This document shows, piece after piece, positions 1-8,320 of a stretch of DNA of 64,000 nucleotides. Positions within the stretch are counted from its first letter, which is position 1. Each line of letters starts with the position of its first letter. Under the pieces are notes generated by a model. That model had not been told where the DNA came from and ran no database searches. It saw nothing but the letters and a program-made list of their open reading frames with translations. This DNA is from CAMLIZ01 sp036231905 (GTDB taxonomy: Bacteria > Pseudomonadota > Gammaproteobacteria > Burkholderiales > Burkholderiaceae_C): positions 62,001 through 126,000 of the forward strand of contig NZ_JAZARE010000001.1 of assembly GCF_036231905.1 (NCBI RefSeq), written 5' to 3'. The position numbers and the translations under genes are program-made.

Positions 1-1
1 G

Positions 2-400
2 GCCGCCAGCGGCACCAGCACCAGCACGGGCGCAAGCACCAACGGCAGCCCCGCCAGTGCCATCGCCGCGGCCGACGACAACGACCCGGCGGTCATCTAT
101 TTCGACTCCGACGTCTACACCGTCAAGGACGAATACCAGCCCCTGCTGGAAGCCCACGCCAAGCGCCTGATCGCCAACCCCAAGCTGCGCCTGCGCATCG
201 ACGCCCACACCGACAACAACGGCCCGGCCGACTACAACCTGGAGCTGGCGCGCATGCGCGCGCAGTCGGTGATGAAACAGCTGGTGGCGCTGGGCGTGCC
301 GCCGCAGCAGCTGCAGATCGTGGGCCACGGCAAGGGGCGGGCGGCCAAGGGCGGCAAGGCGCAGGCGGCGAACCGGCGGGTGGAGTTGACTTACCGCTGA
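2..400 (+). CDS. OmpA-family C-terminal peptidoglycan-binding domain protein (5' truncated by window edge)
   Basis: The reading frame is open from base 2 to the TGA at 398-400, giving 132 residues of a larger protein. A low-complexity Ser/Thr/Gly/Ala linker comes first. An OmpA/Pal-type domain follows, with the IYFDSD beta-strand, a DAHTDNNG stretch with the expected H-T-D, LARMRAQSV helix, VGHGKG and the closing NRRVEL. Family knowledge: this fold binds the diaminopimelate of peptidoglycan and anchors outer-membrane or lipoprotein partners to the wall. The linker suggests an N-terminal signal or membrane part outside the window. The stop overlaps the convergent pfp stop by 10 bp. The start and full architecture cannot be seen. 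Confidence 0.85.
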   Translation, partial: AASGTSTSTGASTNGSPASAIAAADDNDPAVIYFDSDVYTVKDEYQPLLEAHAKRLIANPKLRLRIDAHTDNNGPADYNLELARMRAQSVMKQLVALGVPPQQLQIVGHGKGRAAKGGKAQAANRRVELTYR

Positions 401-1605
401 AGGATCTTCTGCACCGGCGCCGGCCGCAGCCGGTTCGCGTCCGGCATGCCTGAGCCGAGCAGCGGCCGCAGGTACAGCCGGAACGCATCCGTCACATCGG
501 TGCCGCTGTCGCTGATGAATTCATCCTCCATCACCCGCGTCTTGCCGGCCACCGTCTCCAGCGGAACCAGCTCGTAGTCCGCCGAATAAAAACCGGTGCG
601 CTTGATCGCGACGGAGCCGTCGCGGTCGCCCCACATCGCGTACTGCACCGCCTTTTCGCCCACCTCGCGCGCTTCGCGCTGGTCCACGTCGGACACGCAG
701 CCGAGGAAGCTGCGCTGCAGGTAGCCGAAGGTGTCGCCGCGCACGCGCTTGATCTTCAGCTTGTTCTTGATCTCCTCGCACAGCAGGTCGGCCAGCGCGC
801 CGGTGCCGGAGAGCTGCACGTTGCCGTGGGCATCGTGTTCCACGCTCTTGGCGAGCTGGGCGGCGATGGGGGTGCCCGCCGCGTCGTGGATGCCTTCGGA
901 CACCGCGATCACGCAGCGGCCGTGGCGTTCGTAGGTGGCCTTCACGTCGGCCAGGAACTTGTCGAGCACGAAGGTGCGCTCGGGCAGGTAGATCAGGTGG
1001 GGGCCGTCGTCGGGGAACTTCTTGCCGAGGGCCGATGCGGCGGTGAGAAAGCCCGCATGCCGGCCCATCACCACGCCGACGTACACCCCCGGCAGCGCTG
1101 CGTTGTCCAGGTTGGCGCCGGCAAAGGCCTGGGCCACGAAACGCGCGGCGGACGGAAAGCCCGGCGTGTGGTCGTTGCCCACCAGGTCGTTGTCGATCGT
1201 CTTCGGGATGTGCACGCTGCGCAGCGGGTAGCCGGCCTTGCGCGCCTCCTCGCTCACGATGCGCACGGTGTCCGACGAATCGTTGCCGCCGATGTAGAAG
1301 AAGTGCCCGATCTCGTGCGCCTTGAGCACCTTGAAGATCTCCTGGCAGTACTTGAGGTCGGGCTTGTCGCGCGTGGAGCCCAGGGCGGACGCCGGCGTGC
1401 CGGCCACCAGCTCCAGGTTGTGGCTGGTCTCTTGCGTGAGGTCCCAGAAATCCTCGTTCACGATGCCGCGCACGCCGTGGCGCGCACCGTAGATGCGGTC
1501 CACGCCGGCGAAGCGGCGCGCTTCCAGCACCACGCCGGCCAGCGACTGGTTGATCACCGCGGTGGGGCCGCCGCCCTGGGCGACGAGGATCTTGCTGGGC
1601 TTCAT
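391..1605 (-). CDS. pfp: PPi-type 6-phosphofructokinase
   Basis: A 404-residue protein matching the phosphofructokinase fold along its length: GGGPTAVIN near the N-terminus, GGNDSSDT as the phosphate-donor loop, PKTIDNDL for fructose-6-phosphate and metal binding, and MGRHAGFLTAAS. The Asp in GGNDSSD and the Lys in PKTIDND are the residues that in this superfamily mark pyrophosphate rather than ATP as phosphoryl donor. It would interconvert fructose 6-phosphate and fructose 1,6-bisphosphate reversibly in the cytoplasm. Length is normal for the bacterial PPi clade. The ATG at 1603-1605 begins a typical N-terminus (MKPSKILVAQGGG). It is transcribed alone, 15 bp upstream of the VOC gene stop on the same strand. 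Confidence 0.93.
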   Translation of the reverse strand: MKPSKILVAQGGGPTAVINQSLAGVVLEARRFAGVDRIYGARHGVRGIVNEDFWDLTQETSHNLELVAGTPASALGSTRDKPDLKYCQEIFKVLKAHEIGHFFYIGGNDSSDTVRIVSEEARKAGYPLRSVHIPKTIDNDLVGNDHTPGFPSAARFVAQAFAGANLDNAALPGVYVGVVMGRHAGFLTAASALGKKFPDDGPHLIYLPERTFVLDKFLADVKATYERHGRCVIAVSEGIHDAAGTPIAAQLAKSVEHDAHGNVQLSGTGALADLLCEEIKNKLKIKRVRGDTFGYLQRSFLGCVSDVDQREAREVGEKAVQYAMWGDRDGSVAIKRTGFYSADYELVPLETVAGKTRVMEDEFISDSGTDVTDAFRLYLRPLLGSGMPDANRLRPAPVQKILQR

Positions 1606-1620
1606 GCGCGCGCTCCGTTC

Positions 1621-2025
1621 TCAGTGGTTGACGTTGACCATCCAGGACACGCCGAACTTGTCGGTCAGCATGCCGAAGCCCGAAGTCCAGAAAGTGGGTG
1701 CAAACGGCATGGTCACCTGGCCGCCCTGGCCCAGCGCATTGAACACGCGCTGGCCTTCGTCGGCGCTGGCCACGGCCACGGACAGCGAGAAGCCGCTCAT
1801 CTTGTGCGCCGGGTCGGTGATGCCGTCGGACGCAAAGAGCTCGGTGTCGCCGATGCGCATGCTGGCATGCATGATCTGGTTCTCCCCACCGGGCGGGATG
1901 ATGTCCTTCTGCGGCGATTCGGAGAACTTCATCATCGACACGATTTCGCCGCCCAGCACCTGGCGGTAGAAGTTCAGCGCCGCTTCGCAGCGGCCATTGA
2001 AGTGCACATAAGGTTGGACCTGCAT
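1621..2025 (-). CDS. VOC-superfamily PhnB-like protein
   Basis: A 134-residue small protein beginning MQVQPYVHFNGRCEAALNFY, the standard opening of the PhnB/glyoxalase-like VOC group with a paired beta-alpha-beta-beta-beta module. The reading frame carries the GGEIVSMMKF and FWTSGFGMLTDKFGVSWMVN blocks characteristic of the group. The family includes members named after PhnB and after 3-demethylubiquinone methyltransferase domains, but most have no proven reaction. It lies downstream of the GST gene and upstream of pfp on the same strand. A substrate cannot be assigned. Confidence 0.82.
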   Translation of the reverse strand: MQVQPYVHFNGRCEAALNFYRQVLGGEIVSMMKFSESPQKDIIPPGGENQIMHASMRIGDTELFASDGITDPAHKMSGFSLSVAVASADEGQRVFNALGQGGQVTMPFAPTFWTSGFGMLTDKFGVSWMVNVNH

Positions 2026-2077
2026 GGAGCCTCCGTTGCGGTGGAAGAAAGAGCGCCGAGTCTAGGACGGCGCGGGC

Positions 2078-2743
2078 TCAGCCGAGCGTGAACGGCCCAC
2101 CCTGCGCCAGGGCCTTTTGATAGGCCGGCCGGGCATGGATGCGCTGCAAAAAGGCGCTGAGCTTGGGGTAGCTGGCGTCCAGCCCGGCACGCGCGGCCGA
2201 GGCCTCCAGCGGAAAGCTCATCTGGATGTCGGCGGCGCTCAGCTCCTCGCCGGCAAACCAGGTGCTCTTGCCCAGCTCGGCCTCCATGAAGGCCAGGTGG
2301 CGCTTCAGGTTGGGGTTGACGATCATCGCCTTGGCCTTGCCCGCGATCGCGCCGGCGATCGGCCGCACCAGCAGCGGTGCCTTCTTCTCGATGGTGTCGA
2401 ACACCAGCTTCATCAGCAGCGGCGGCATGGCCGTGCCTTCGGCGAAGTGCATCCAGTAGGTGTAGCGCAGTGCTTCCGGCGTGCCGGCCGCGGGCTTCAG
2501 CCGCCCCTTGCCGTAGCGGTCCACCAGGTATTCCAGGATGGCGCCGGACTCGGCCAGCGTCACGTCGCCGTCGGTGATCACCGGCGACTTGCCCAGCGGA
2601 TGCACCTTCAGCAGCTCAGGCGGCGCCAGCATGGTCTTGGCATCACGCTGGTAGTGCTGGATCTTGTAGGGCAGGCCCAGCTCTTCGAGCAGCCACAGCA
2701 CGCGCTGCGAACGGGAGTTGTTGAGGTGATGGAGGGTGATCAT
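2078..2743 (-). CDS. Glutathione S-transferase family protein
   Basis: A 221-residue protein counted from the ATG at 2741-2743, giving MITLHHLNNSRSQRVLWLLE. That is the usual GST start, so the 11 extra codons upstream are left out. The N-terminal thioredoxin-like half shows the NNSRSQRVLW helix with the candidate catalytic Ser, HPLGKSPVI with the cis-proline, and LAESGAILEYL for glutathione gamma-glutamyl binding. The all-helical C-terminal half contains AADIQMSFPLE. It is cytosolic and likely conjugates or reduces electrophiles with glutathione. The substrate is unknown. Confidence 0.88.
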   Translation of the reverse strand: MITLHHLNNSRSQRVLWLLEELGLPYKIQHYQRDAKTMLAPPELLKVHPLGKSPVITDGDVTLAESGAILEYLVDRYGKGRLKPAAGTPEALRYTYWMHFAEGTAMPPLLMKLVFDTIEKKAPLLVRPIAGAIAGKAKAMIVNPNLKRHLAFMEAELGKSTWFAGEELSAADIQMSFPLEASAARAGLDASYPKLSAFLQRIHARPAYQKALAQGGPFTLG

Positions 2744-2793
2744 GAGGCTGGCAGGCGGCGACGAAGCGCACAGCATGCCAGCCTTTGCCCTCC

Positions 2794-3192
2794 TCAGGCA
2801 GGTTGCATCGTCATCCGCGCGCTGCGGCGCAACCCCATGAACTGCAACTCCGCCAGCACCGCCACGAGCAGCGCCTGGGCGATCACGTAGGCCAGGCCCA
2901 ACGTGCTGGGGCTCGTGGTGAACAGCAGCTCCACGCTGCCCAGCGCCCAGGCCACGTTGCCCGCCACCACTGCCCAGACGGCCGGCCGCCAGAGCGCGTC
3001 ACGTGTGCCCAGCCAGGCCACCAGCACCGCATAGGCCAGCGACACGATGCCGGCCGTCTGCAACAGGCTGGCCGGCAGGCCGAACCAGGCGCCCAGCGGC
3101 GCGGCGTCGAAACTCAGCAGGGCACCGCTGGCGCCACTGGCCAGCGCATCGGCCAGCAGGGCACGGCGCAAGAGGGAAGAGGGTTTGAACAT
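2794..3192 (-). CDS. Small integral membrane protein, function unknown
   Basis: 132 residues from the ATG at 3190-3192. This start has an AAGGAG ribosome site 6 nt upstream, which favours it over the ATG eleven codons earlier. The translation is mostly hydrophobic with about four membrane segments: around FDAAPLGAWFGLPASLL, AGIVSLAYAVLVAWLG, PAVWAVVAGNVAWALGSVELL and LGLAYVIAQALLVAVLAEL. A basic tail follows. No enzyme motif is visible. It sits 50 bp upstream of the GST gene on the same strand and back-to-back with the XRE regulator. Confidence 0.75.
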   Translation of the reverse strand: MFKPSSLLRRALLADALASGASGALLSFDAAPLGAWFGLPASLLQTAGIVSLAYAVLVAWLGTRDALWRPAVWAVVAGNVAWALGSVELLFTTSPSTLGLAYVIAQALLVAVLAELQFMGLRRSARMTMQPA

Positions 3193-3305
3193 GGCAGGCT
3201 CCTTGGTGAGTGAATGCGGCGCCATGGTCGGGCGCGCAGCCGCGGCATGTCGATGACGCGGCAGGTAATGGCGACGGCGCGCGGGCTTCCGCTATCGTGC
3301 GCCGC

Positions 3306-4139
3306 ATGAGCCTGCCCGCCTCCCACCTCGCCACCACCCGCCCCGTGGGCGAACTGCTGCGCGACTGGCGCCAGCGCCGCCGCATGAGCCAGCTCGACCT
3401 GGCCTGCGAGGCGGACATCTCCACCCGCCACCTGAGCTTCGTGGAAACCGGCCGCGCCCAGCCCAGCCGCGAGATGCTGCTGCACCTGGCCGAGCGCCTG
3501 AACGTGCCGCTGCGCGAACGCAATGCGCTGCTGATCGCCGCCGGCTTTGCGCCCATGTTCGCGGAGCGCTCGCTGGACGATCCGGCGCTCAAGGCCGCGC
3601 GGGCAGCGCTGGACCTGGTGCTGCGGGGCCATGAGCCCTACCCCGCCCTGGCGGTGGACCGGCACTGGAACCTGGTGGCCATGAATCGCGCGGTCGGCGC
3701 CTTCATGGACGGCATCGCGCCCGAGCTGCTGCAGCCACCGGTGAACGTGCTGCGGCTGGCGCTGCACCCGGGCGGGCTGGCGCCTCGCATCGTGAACCTG
3801 GTGGAGTGGCGCGCCCACCTGATCGCGCGGCTGCACCAGCAGATCGCCGCCAGTGCCGACCCGGGGCTGGATGCCCTGATGCGGGAGCTGTGCGACTACC
3901 CGGTGCCGGGTGACGGAGCGCCCCACCTGCACACCGACTACGCCGGTGTCATCGTGCCGCTGAAGCTGAAAACGCCCGGCGGCGTGCTGAGCTTCTTCAG
4001 CACCATCACGGTCTTCGGCACGCCAGTGGACATCACCTTGTCCGAGCTGGCGCTGGAAGCGTTTTTCCCGGCCGACGCCGCCACGGCCGCCGCCCTGCGT
4101 CGCCTGGGTGACGGACAAACCGCCGCCGCCAGCGCATAA
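3306..4139 (+). CDS. XRE-family regulator with MmyB-like ligand domain
   Basis: 277 residues. The N-terminal helix-turn-helix spans about residues 15-70 (LLRDWRQRRRMSQLDLACEA, then ISTRHLSFVETGRAQPSREM). A C-terminal MmyB-like sensor domain with the typical HEPYPALAVDRHWNLVAMN block follows. This architecture belongs to regulators that often control neighbouring oxidoreductases, commonly short-chain dehydrogenases. Here the next gene, 28 bp downstream, is a molybdopterin oxidoreductase, so it is the likely target (inference). The ATG at 3306 was chosen because the frame upstream of it does not resemble the family. The divergent gene starts 113 bp away. Confidence 0.88.
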   Translation: MSLPASHLATTRPVGELLRDWRQRRRMSQLDLACEADISTRHLSFVETGRAQPSREMLLHLAERLNVPLRERNALLIAAGFAPMFAERSLDDPALKAARAALDLVLRGHEPYPALAVDRHWNLVAMNRAVGAFMDGIAPELLQPPVNVLRLALHPGGLAPRIVNLVEWRAHLIARLHQQIAASADPGLDALMRELCDYPVPGDGAPHLHTDYAGVIVPLKLKTPGGVLSFFSTITVFGTPVDITLSELALEAFFPADAATAAALRRLGDGQTAAASA

Positions 4140-4167
4140 GGTGCACTGACTCACCGAGGATGCAGCC

Positions 4168-6390
4168 ATGAGCAACGACGTCATCACCGCCCACCGCATC
4201 TGCCCGCTGTGCGAAGCCTGTTGCGGCCTGGAGCTCAAGCTGCAGGGCGGCAAGGTGATCGCCGTCCGCGGCGACGAGGCCGACCCCTTCAGCCGCGGCT
4301 ACCTTTGCCCCAAGGGCGTGGCGCTGAAGGACCTGCACGAGGACCCGGACCGCCTGCGCATGCCGCTGGTCAAGCGCGATGGCCAGTTCGTGCCGGCCAG
4401 CTGGGAGGAGGCCTTCGCCGAGATCGAACGGCGCCTGCCGCCGCTGCAGGCCGGCCTGGGCCGCGACGCGGTGGCCGTGTCGCTGGGGAACCCGATCGTG
4501 CACAAGTTCGGCCTCGGCCTGGCCGTGCCTCGGCTGCTCAAGGCCCTGGGCACACACAACGTGTTTTCCGCATCCACGCTGGACCAGATGCCCAAGCAGC
4601 TGTCCAGCGGGCTGATGTTCGGCCACTGGCTCACCGTGGCGGTGCCGGACATCGAACGCACGCAGTACCTGCTGGTGCTGGGCGCCAACCCGCTGGCCTC
4701 CAACGGCAGCATGTGGACGGTGCCGGATTTCCGTGGCCAGGCCAAGGCCCTGCAGGCGCGCGGCGGCAAGCTGGTGGTGGTGGACCCGCGCCGCACCGAA
4801 ACCGCCGCGGTGGCCGACCAGCACCTGCCCATCCGCCCAGGTGGCGACGTGTTCCTGCTGCTGGGGCTGGTGCACACCCTGTTCGACGAAGGCCTGGTGC
4901 GCACCGGCCAGCTGGCGGAGCACCTGAATGGCCTGGGCGAACTGCAATCCGCGGTGGCCGGCTTTGCGCCCGAAGCCATGGCAGACCGTTGCGCCATTCC
5001 CGCCGCCGCCATCCGCACGCTGGCGCGCGAGCTGGCCGCCGCACCGCAGGCCGCGGTGTACGGCCGCATCGGCACCTGCACCCAGCCCTACGGCACGCTG
5101 TGCAGCTGGCTGATCGATGTGCTCAACGTGCTCACCGGCCAGCTCGACGCGCCGGGTGGCGTGATGTTCCCCAAGGCCCCGGCCTTTGCCCATAACACGG
5201 CGGGTGCACCGGGCCGCGGCCGTGGCATCGTCACCGGGCGCCACCGCAGCCGGGTGTCGGGGGCGCCCGAGGTGTTTGGCGAAATCCCGATGGGCTGCCT
5301 GGCCGAGGAGATCGAGACCCGGGGTGCCGGCCAGGTGAAGGCGCTGATCACCGTGGCAAGCAACCCGGCGCTCTCCGCGCCCAATGGCCCGCGCCTGGCC
5401 GCCGCGCTGGAGCAGCTGGACTTCATGGTCAGCGTGGACATCTACCTGAACGAAACCACGCGTCATGCCGACGTGATCCTGCCGGGGCTGTCGGCCCTGG
5501 AGGACATGCACTACGACATCGCGTTCGCGCAGCTGTCCTACCGCAACCAGGCGCGCTACAGCGCGCCGGTGCTGCCCACTCCGCAGGACCGGCCGACCGA
5601 ATGGCAGATCATGCTGCGCCTGGCCGCCATCGCGGCCGGCCGCGGGGCCGATGCCGACGTCGATGCGATCGACCAGGCCGCGCTGGAGCAGGACGTGCGG
5701 CGCGCGGCCGGTGACCAGGCCGACGCAGTGCTTCACGCCCTGGCTGCCCTGCCCGCCGGGCCCGAGCGCTGGTTGGACCTGGCGCTGCGCAGTGGCCCCT
5801 ATGGCGACCGTTTCGGTGCCGCACCCACCGGGCTGAACCTGCAGCGCCTGAAGGAGGCATCGCACGGTATCGACCTGGGCCCGCTGCAACCGCGCATTCC
5901 GGAAGTGCTGCGCACACCGTCGGGCCGCATCGAGCTGGCGCCCCCCATGTTGCTGGACGACCTGCAGCGGGTGCGCGACGACCTGCGCACGCCGGCCCCT
6001 GCGCTGGTGGTGATCGGCAGGCGCCAGGTACGCAGCAACAACAGCTGGATGCACAACCTGCCGCTGCTAGCCAAGGGGCCGTACCGCTGTACCGCGCTGG
6101 TGCATCCACAGGACGCGCAGCGCCTGGGCCTGGTGGACGGCGGCCGCGCCAGCATTGCCAACGGCGAGCGCCGCATCGAGGCGCAGGTGGAGCTGAGCGA
6201 CGAGATGATGCCTGGCGTGCTGAGCCTGCCACACGGCTGGGGCCATGACCTGCCCGGCGCGCGGCTGAGCCTGGCGGCCGAACGGCCGGGCGTCAACCTC
6301 AATGCCCTGCTGGACGAGACGCTGCGCGACCCCTTGTCCGGCAATGCGGTGCTGGCGGGCGTGGCGGTGGAGGTGAGCCCGGTGGTTTGA
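4168..6390 (+). CDS. Molybdopterin-dependent oxidoreductase (formate dehydrogenase/BisC superfamily), cytoplasmic
   Basis: 740 residues. The N-terminus carries a C-x2-C-x3-C-x27-C [4Fe-4S] motif (C12, C15, C19, C47) and the conserved Lys two residues after the last Cys. Molybdopterin-binding blocks follow: LVLGANPLASNGSMWTVPDF, VVVDPRRTETA and LPIRPGGDVFLLL. The C-terminal dinucleotide-binding domain has RQVRSNNSWMHNLPLL. No Tat signal is present, so the protein should be cytoplasmic. In the segment where formate dehydrogenases carry the Mo-ligating Cys/Sec I read SASTLDQMPKQ with no Cys, so formate is not an obvious substrate. No redox partner subunit is adjacent. The substrate remains unassigned. 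Confidence 0.87.
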   Translation: MSNDVITAHRICPLCEACCGLELKLQGGKVIAVRGDEADPFSRGYLCPKGVALKDLHEDPDRLRMPLVKRDGQFVPASWEEAFAEIERRLPPLQAGLGRDAVAVSLGNPIVHKFGLGLAVPRLLKALGTHNVFSASTLDQMPKQLSSGLMFGHWLTVAVPDIERTQYLLVLGANPLASNGSMWTVPDFRGQAKALQARGGKLVVVDPRRTETAAVADQHLPIRPGGDVFLLLGLVHTLFDEGLVRTGQLAEHLNGLGELQSAVAGFAPEAMADRCAIPAAAIRTLARELAAAPQAAVYGRIGTCTQPYGTLCSWLIDVLNVLTGQLDAPGGVMFPKAPAFAHNTAGAPGRGRGIVTGRHRSRVSGAPEVFGEIPMGCLAEEIETRGAGQVKALITVASNPALSAPNGPRLAAALEQLDFMVSVDIYLNETTRHADVILPGLSALEDMHYDIAFAQLSYRNQARYSAPVLPTPQDRPTEWQIMLRLAAIAAGRGADADVDAIDQAALEQDVRRAAGDQADAVLHALAALPAGPERWLDLALRSGPYGDRFGAAPTGLNLQRLKEASHGIDLGPLQPRIPEVLRTPSGRIELAPPMLLDDLQRVRDDLRTPAPALVVIGRRQVRSNNSWMHNLPLLAKGPYRCTALVHPQDAQRLGLVDGGRASIANGERRIEAQVELSDEMMPGVLSLPHGWGHDLPGARLSLAAERPGVNLNALLDETLRDPLSGNAVLAGVAVEVSPVV

Positions 6391-6405
6391 CGGTGGGCGG
6401 CCCGG

Positions 6406-7239
6406 TTAGGCTGGGGTGCCGTGCCGCAGCAGAAAGGGTGCCAGCGCCTGGACAAAGCGCTCCGGCTGCTCCAGCTGCGGCAGGTGGCCGGCGTCGTCGA
6501 TCACCGTGAACGCGGACCCGGGCAACTGTTCATGCACACGCTGCCCCGCCACCACATCGGACTGCGGCAGGCGGTCCTGCGCGCCCCAGAGCACGAGGGC
6601 CGGCTGGCGCGGCGGCGCGGCCAGTGCGGTGCTGCGAATGAACAGCCGCACCAGGTGCTGCACCAGGTCGAGGTCGGGCGTCTGCAAAGAGCGCCGCACT
6701 TCGATCGGCGCACGCGCCGGGTCACTGAACCCGGTGGCCAGTGCACTGCGGAACACTCGCTCGCGCACCTGCGTTGCAGCCACACGATGCAGCGGCGTGT
6801 TCACCAGCAGCCAGCGCATCCAGCCCGGCAGCGGCGGTGGCGGCCCGCCGTCCACCAGCACCAGCGCATGGCAACGGTCGGGGTAGAGCGCCGCCACATG
6901 CCAGGCGATGCAGGCGCCGAACGAGTTGCCGATCACCGTGGCCGGCCGGCCCACCACCACGTCGATCACTTCCGACACCCAGTCGGCGTATTCGGCGTAG
7001 CGGCTCTTGCTCTCGCCACTGCCGGGAAAGAACCCAGGCAGCTCGGGCGCGATCACGGTGTGCGTGCGCGCCAGCTCGTCCCACACCGGCGACCAGTGGG
7101 CGCGCGCGCCGGCCCACGCACCATGCAGCAGCACCAGCGGCGGGCCCTCTCCGCCCACCCACACCTGCGCGGTGAGGCCACGCTCGCGGTGGCCCAGGGT
7201 GACGGTCTTGCGTTGCATCGGGCTGGGGTTGGCGGTCAT
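6406..7239 (-). CDS. Alpha/beta-fold hydrolase
   Basis: 277 residues from the ATG at 7237-7239. A second in-frame ATG seven codons later (7218) is also possible. The alpha/beta hydrolase signature is complete: LVLLHGAWAGA as oxyanion loop, GNSFGA as nucleophile elbow with Ser, an Asp in WGAQDRLP, and DAGHLPQLEQPERF with the catalytic His. These are esterase, C-C hydrolase or haloperoxidase-like enzymes, and the reaction cannot be told from motifs alone. It is convergent with the molybdopterin enzyme (15 bp apart) and lies 92 bp downstream of the metallo-beta-lactamase-fold gene on the same strand. Confidence 0.87.
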   Translation of the reverse strand: MTANPSPMQRKTVTLGHRERGLTAQVWVGGEGPPLVLLHGAWAGARAHWSPVWDELARTHTVIAPELPGFFPGSGESKSRYAEYADWVSEVIDVVVGRPATVIGNSFGACIAWHVAALYPDRCHALVLVDGGPPPPLPGWMRWLLVNTPLHRVAATQVRERVFRSALATGFSDPARAPIEVRRSLQTPDLDLVQHLVRLFIRSTALAAPPRQPALVLWGAQDRLPQSDVVAGQRVHEQLPGSAFTVIDDAGHLPQLEQPERFVQALAPFLLRHGTPA

Positions 7240-7331
7240 GAGCGAGAGGGCAGCAGGCAAAGCCCGCAGTATCGCGTCTGGTGGGCCCCCCACCGCTCAG
7301 CCCGGGACGGCCAGGCCGGCCCTGCGGCCGG

Positions 7332-8216
7332 CTACTCCAGCCACGCCGGGGGCTTGGGCAGGCGGTCGAACTCAGCCGGGTCGTGCTGAACAATGACCCG
7401 GGCTTGCAGGCGCTGCGCGATCGCTTCCACGCGCTGCATGGACGCCAGCGTGTCGGCGCGATCCGCATTCACCGCAGGCACATGCCGGTGTGCCCGCCCT
7501 TCCAAGCTGAGGTACAGATCACCCGACAGCAGCACGGCGCCCGCTTTGGGAAGCTGCAGCAGCAGCACGCTGCTGCCCGGCGTGTGGCCGGGCGCGTGGA
7601 GGATGCGCACGCTGCCATCACCGAAGACGTCGTGGTCCCCATCGATCATCAGCGTGCGGGCTGTTCGATGGCCGCTGATCAGCGCCTTGTCCATGCTCAC
7701 ATGGGCCGGGCTGGCCAGTGCCCAGGCGAGCTCGCGTCGATCGAGGATCCAGGTCGCTCGCATGAACAGGTTGGCGTTGCCCACATGGTCGAAATGCAGG
7801 TGCGAAAACGCCAGGTGGGTGATGTCGCCGGGCGTCAAACCGAGCGCCTGCAACTGCGGCACCAGCGGCCGCTCCACCCAGGTGCGAAAGCCCAGCCGGC
7901 GCAAGGTGTCCTCGTGCGCCACACCGCCGGTCACGCTGGACGGCAGGCGTTCCGGCAGGCCGGCATCCCACAACAGCCAGCCCTTCGGATGGCGCACCAG
8001 GAAACACGGGTCGGCCAGCGTGGCCGGCTTGCCGTCGAGCTCGCCGGTGTCCGACCCAGCACGGAAGTCGGTGAACTCCGCATGCCCGCAATCCAGCACG
8101 TACAGGCGCAGCGGCGGTTCCGGCGCCGCGGCCCGCACAGCGGGCGAGGCCAGCGACAACAGCAGCGGCAGCGTGCATGCCAGTGCCCGCAGAGTGAGAA
8201 GGTGTTGGGCGAACAT
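7332..8216 (-). CDS. Exported metallo-beta-lactamase-fold hydrolase, AHL-lactonase-like
   Basis: 294 residues from the ATG at 8214-8216. That start leads straight into a signal peptide (LACTLPLLLSLASPAVRAA), so the 29 codons upstream are discarded. The mature part has the dinuclear zinc motif SHLHFDHVGN (H-x-H-x-D-H), then HAPGHTPGSSVLL and LSGDLYLSLEGR. The opening LRLYVLDCGHAEFTDF and the overall order resemble the N-acyl-homoserine lactonase/cyclase-like group of the superfamily. Lactonase activity is therefore a candidate, not a conclusion. The predicted location is the periplasm. It is divergent from the LysR gene that starts 104 bp away, which may regulate it. Confidence 0.85.
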   Translation of the reverse strand: MFAQHLLTLRALACTLPLLLSLASPAVRAAAPEPPLRLYVLDCGHAEFTDFRAGSDTGELDGKPATLADPCFLVRHPKGWLLWDAGLPERLPSSVTGGVAHEDTLRRLGFRTWVERPLVPQLQALGLTPGDITHLAFSHLHFDHVGNANLFMRATWILDRRELAWALASPAHVSMDKALISGHRTARTLMIDGDHDVFGDGSVRILHAPGHTPGSSVLLLQLPKAGAVLLSGDLYLSLEGRAHRHVPAVNADRADTLASMQRVEAIAQRLQARVIVQHDPAEFDRLPKPPAWLE

Positions 8217-8320
8217 GAGCGAGGCCTGAAGGCAATGCGGTGCGCGCACTGTGCCCAGCGCTCGCTCGCGGATAAAGCCTGCTAAGGTGTTTTCATTCAC
8301 CACTCACAGTAGGGAATCCT

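Noticed and set aside
4033..6054. 673-codon minus-strand frame opposite the molybdopterin enzyme
   Set aside because: Antisense shadow with low-complexity His/Arg/Gln translation. The plus frame has the cysteine motif and cofactor blocks.
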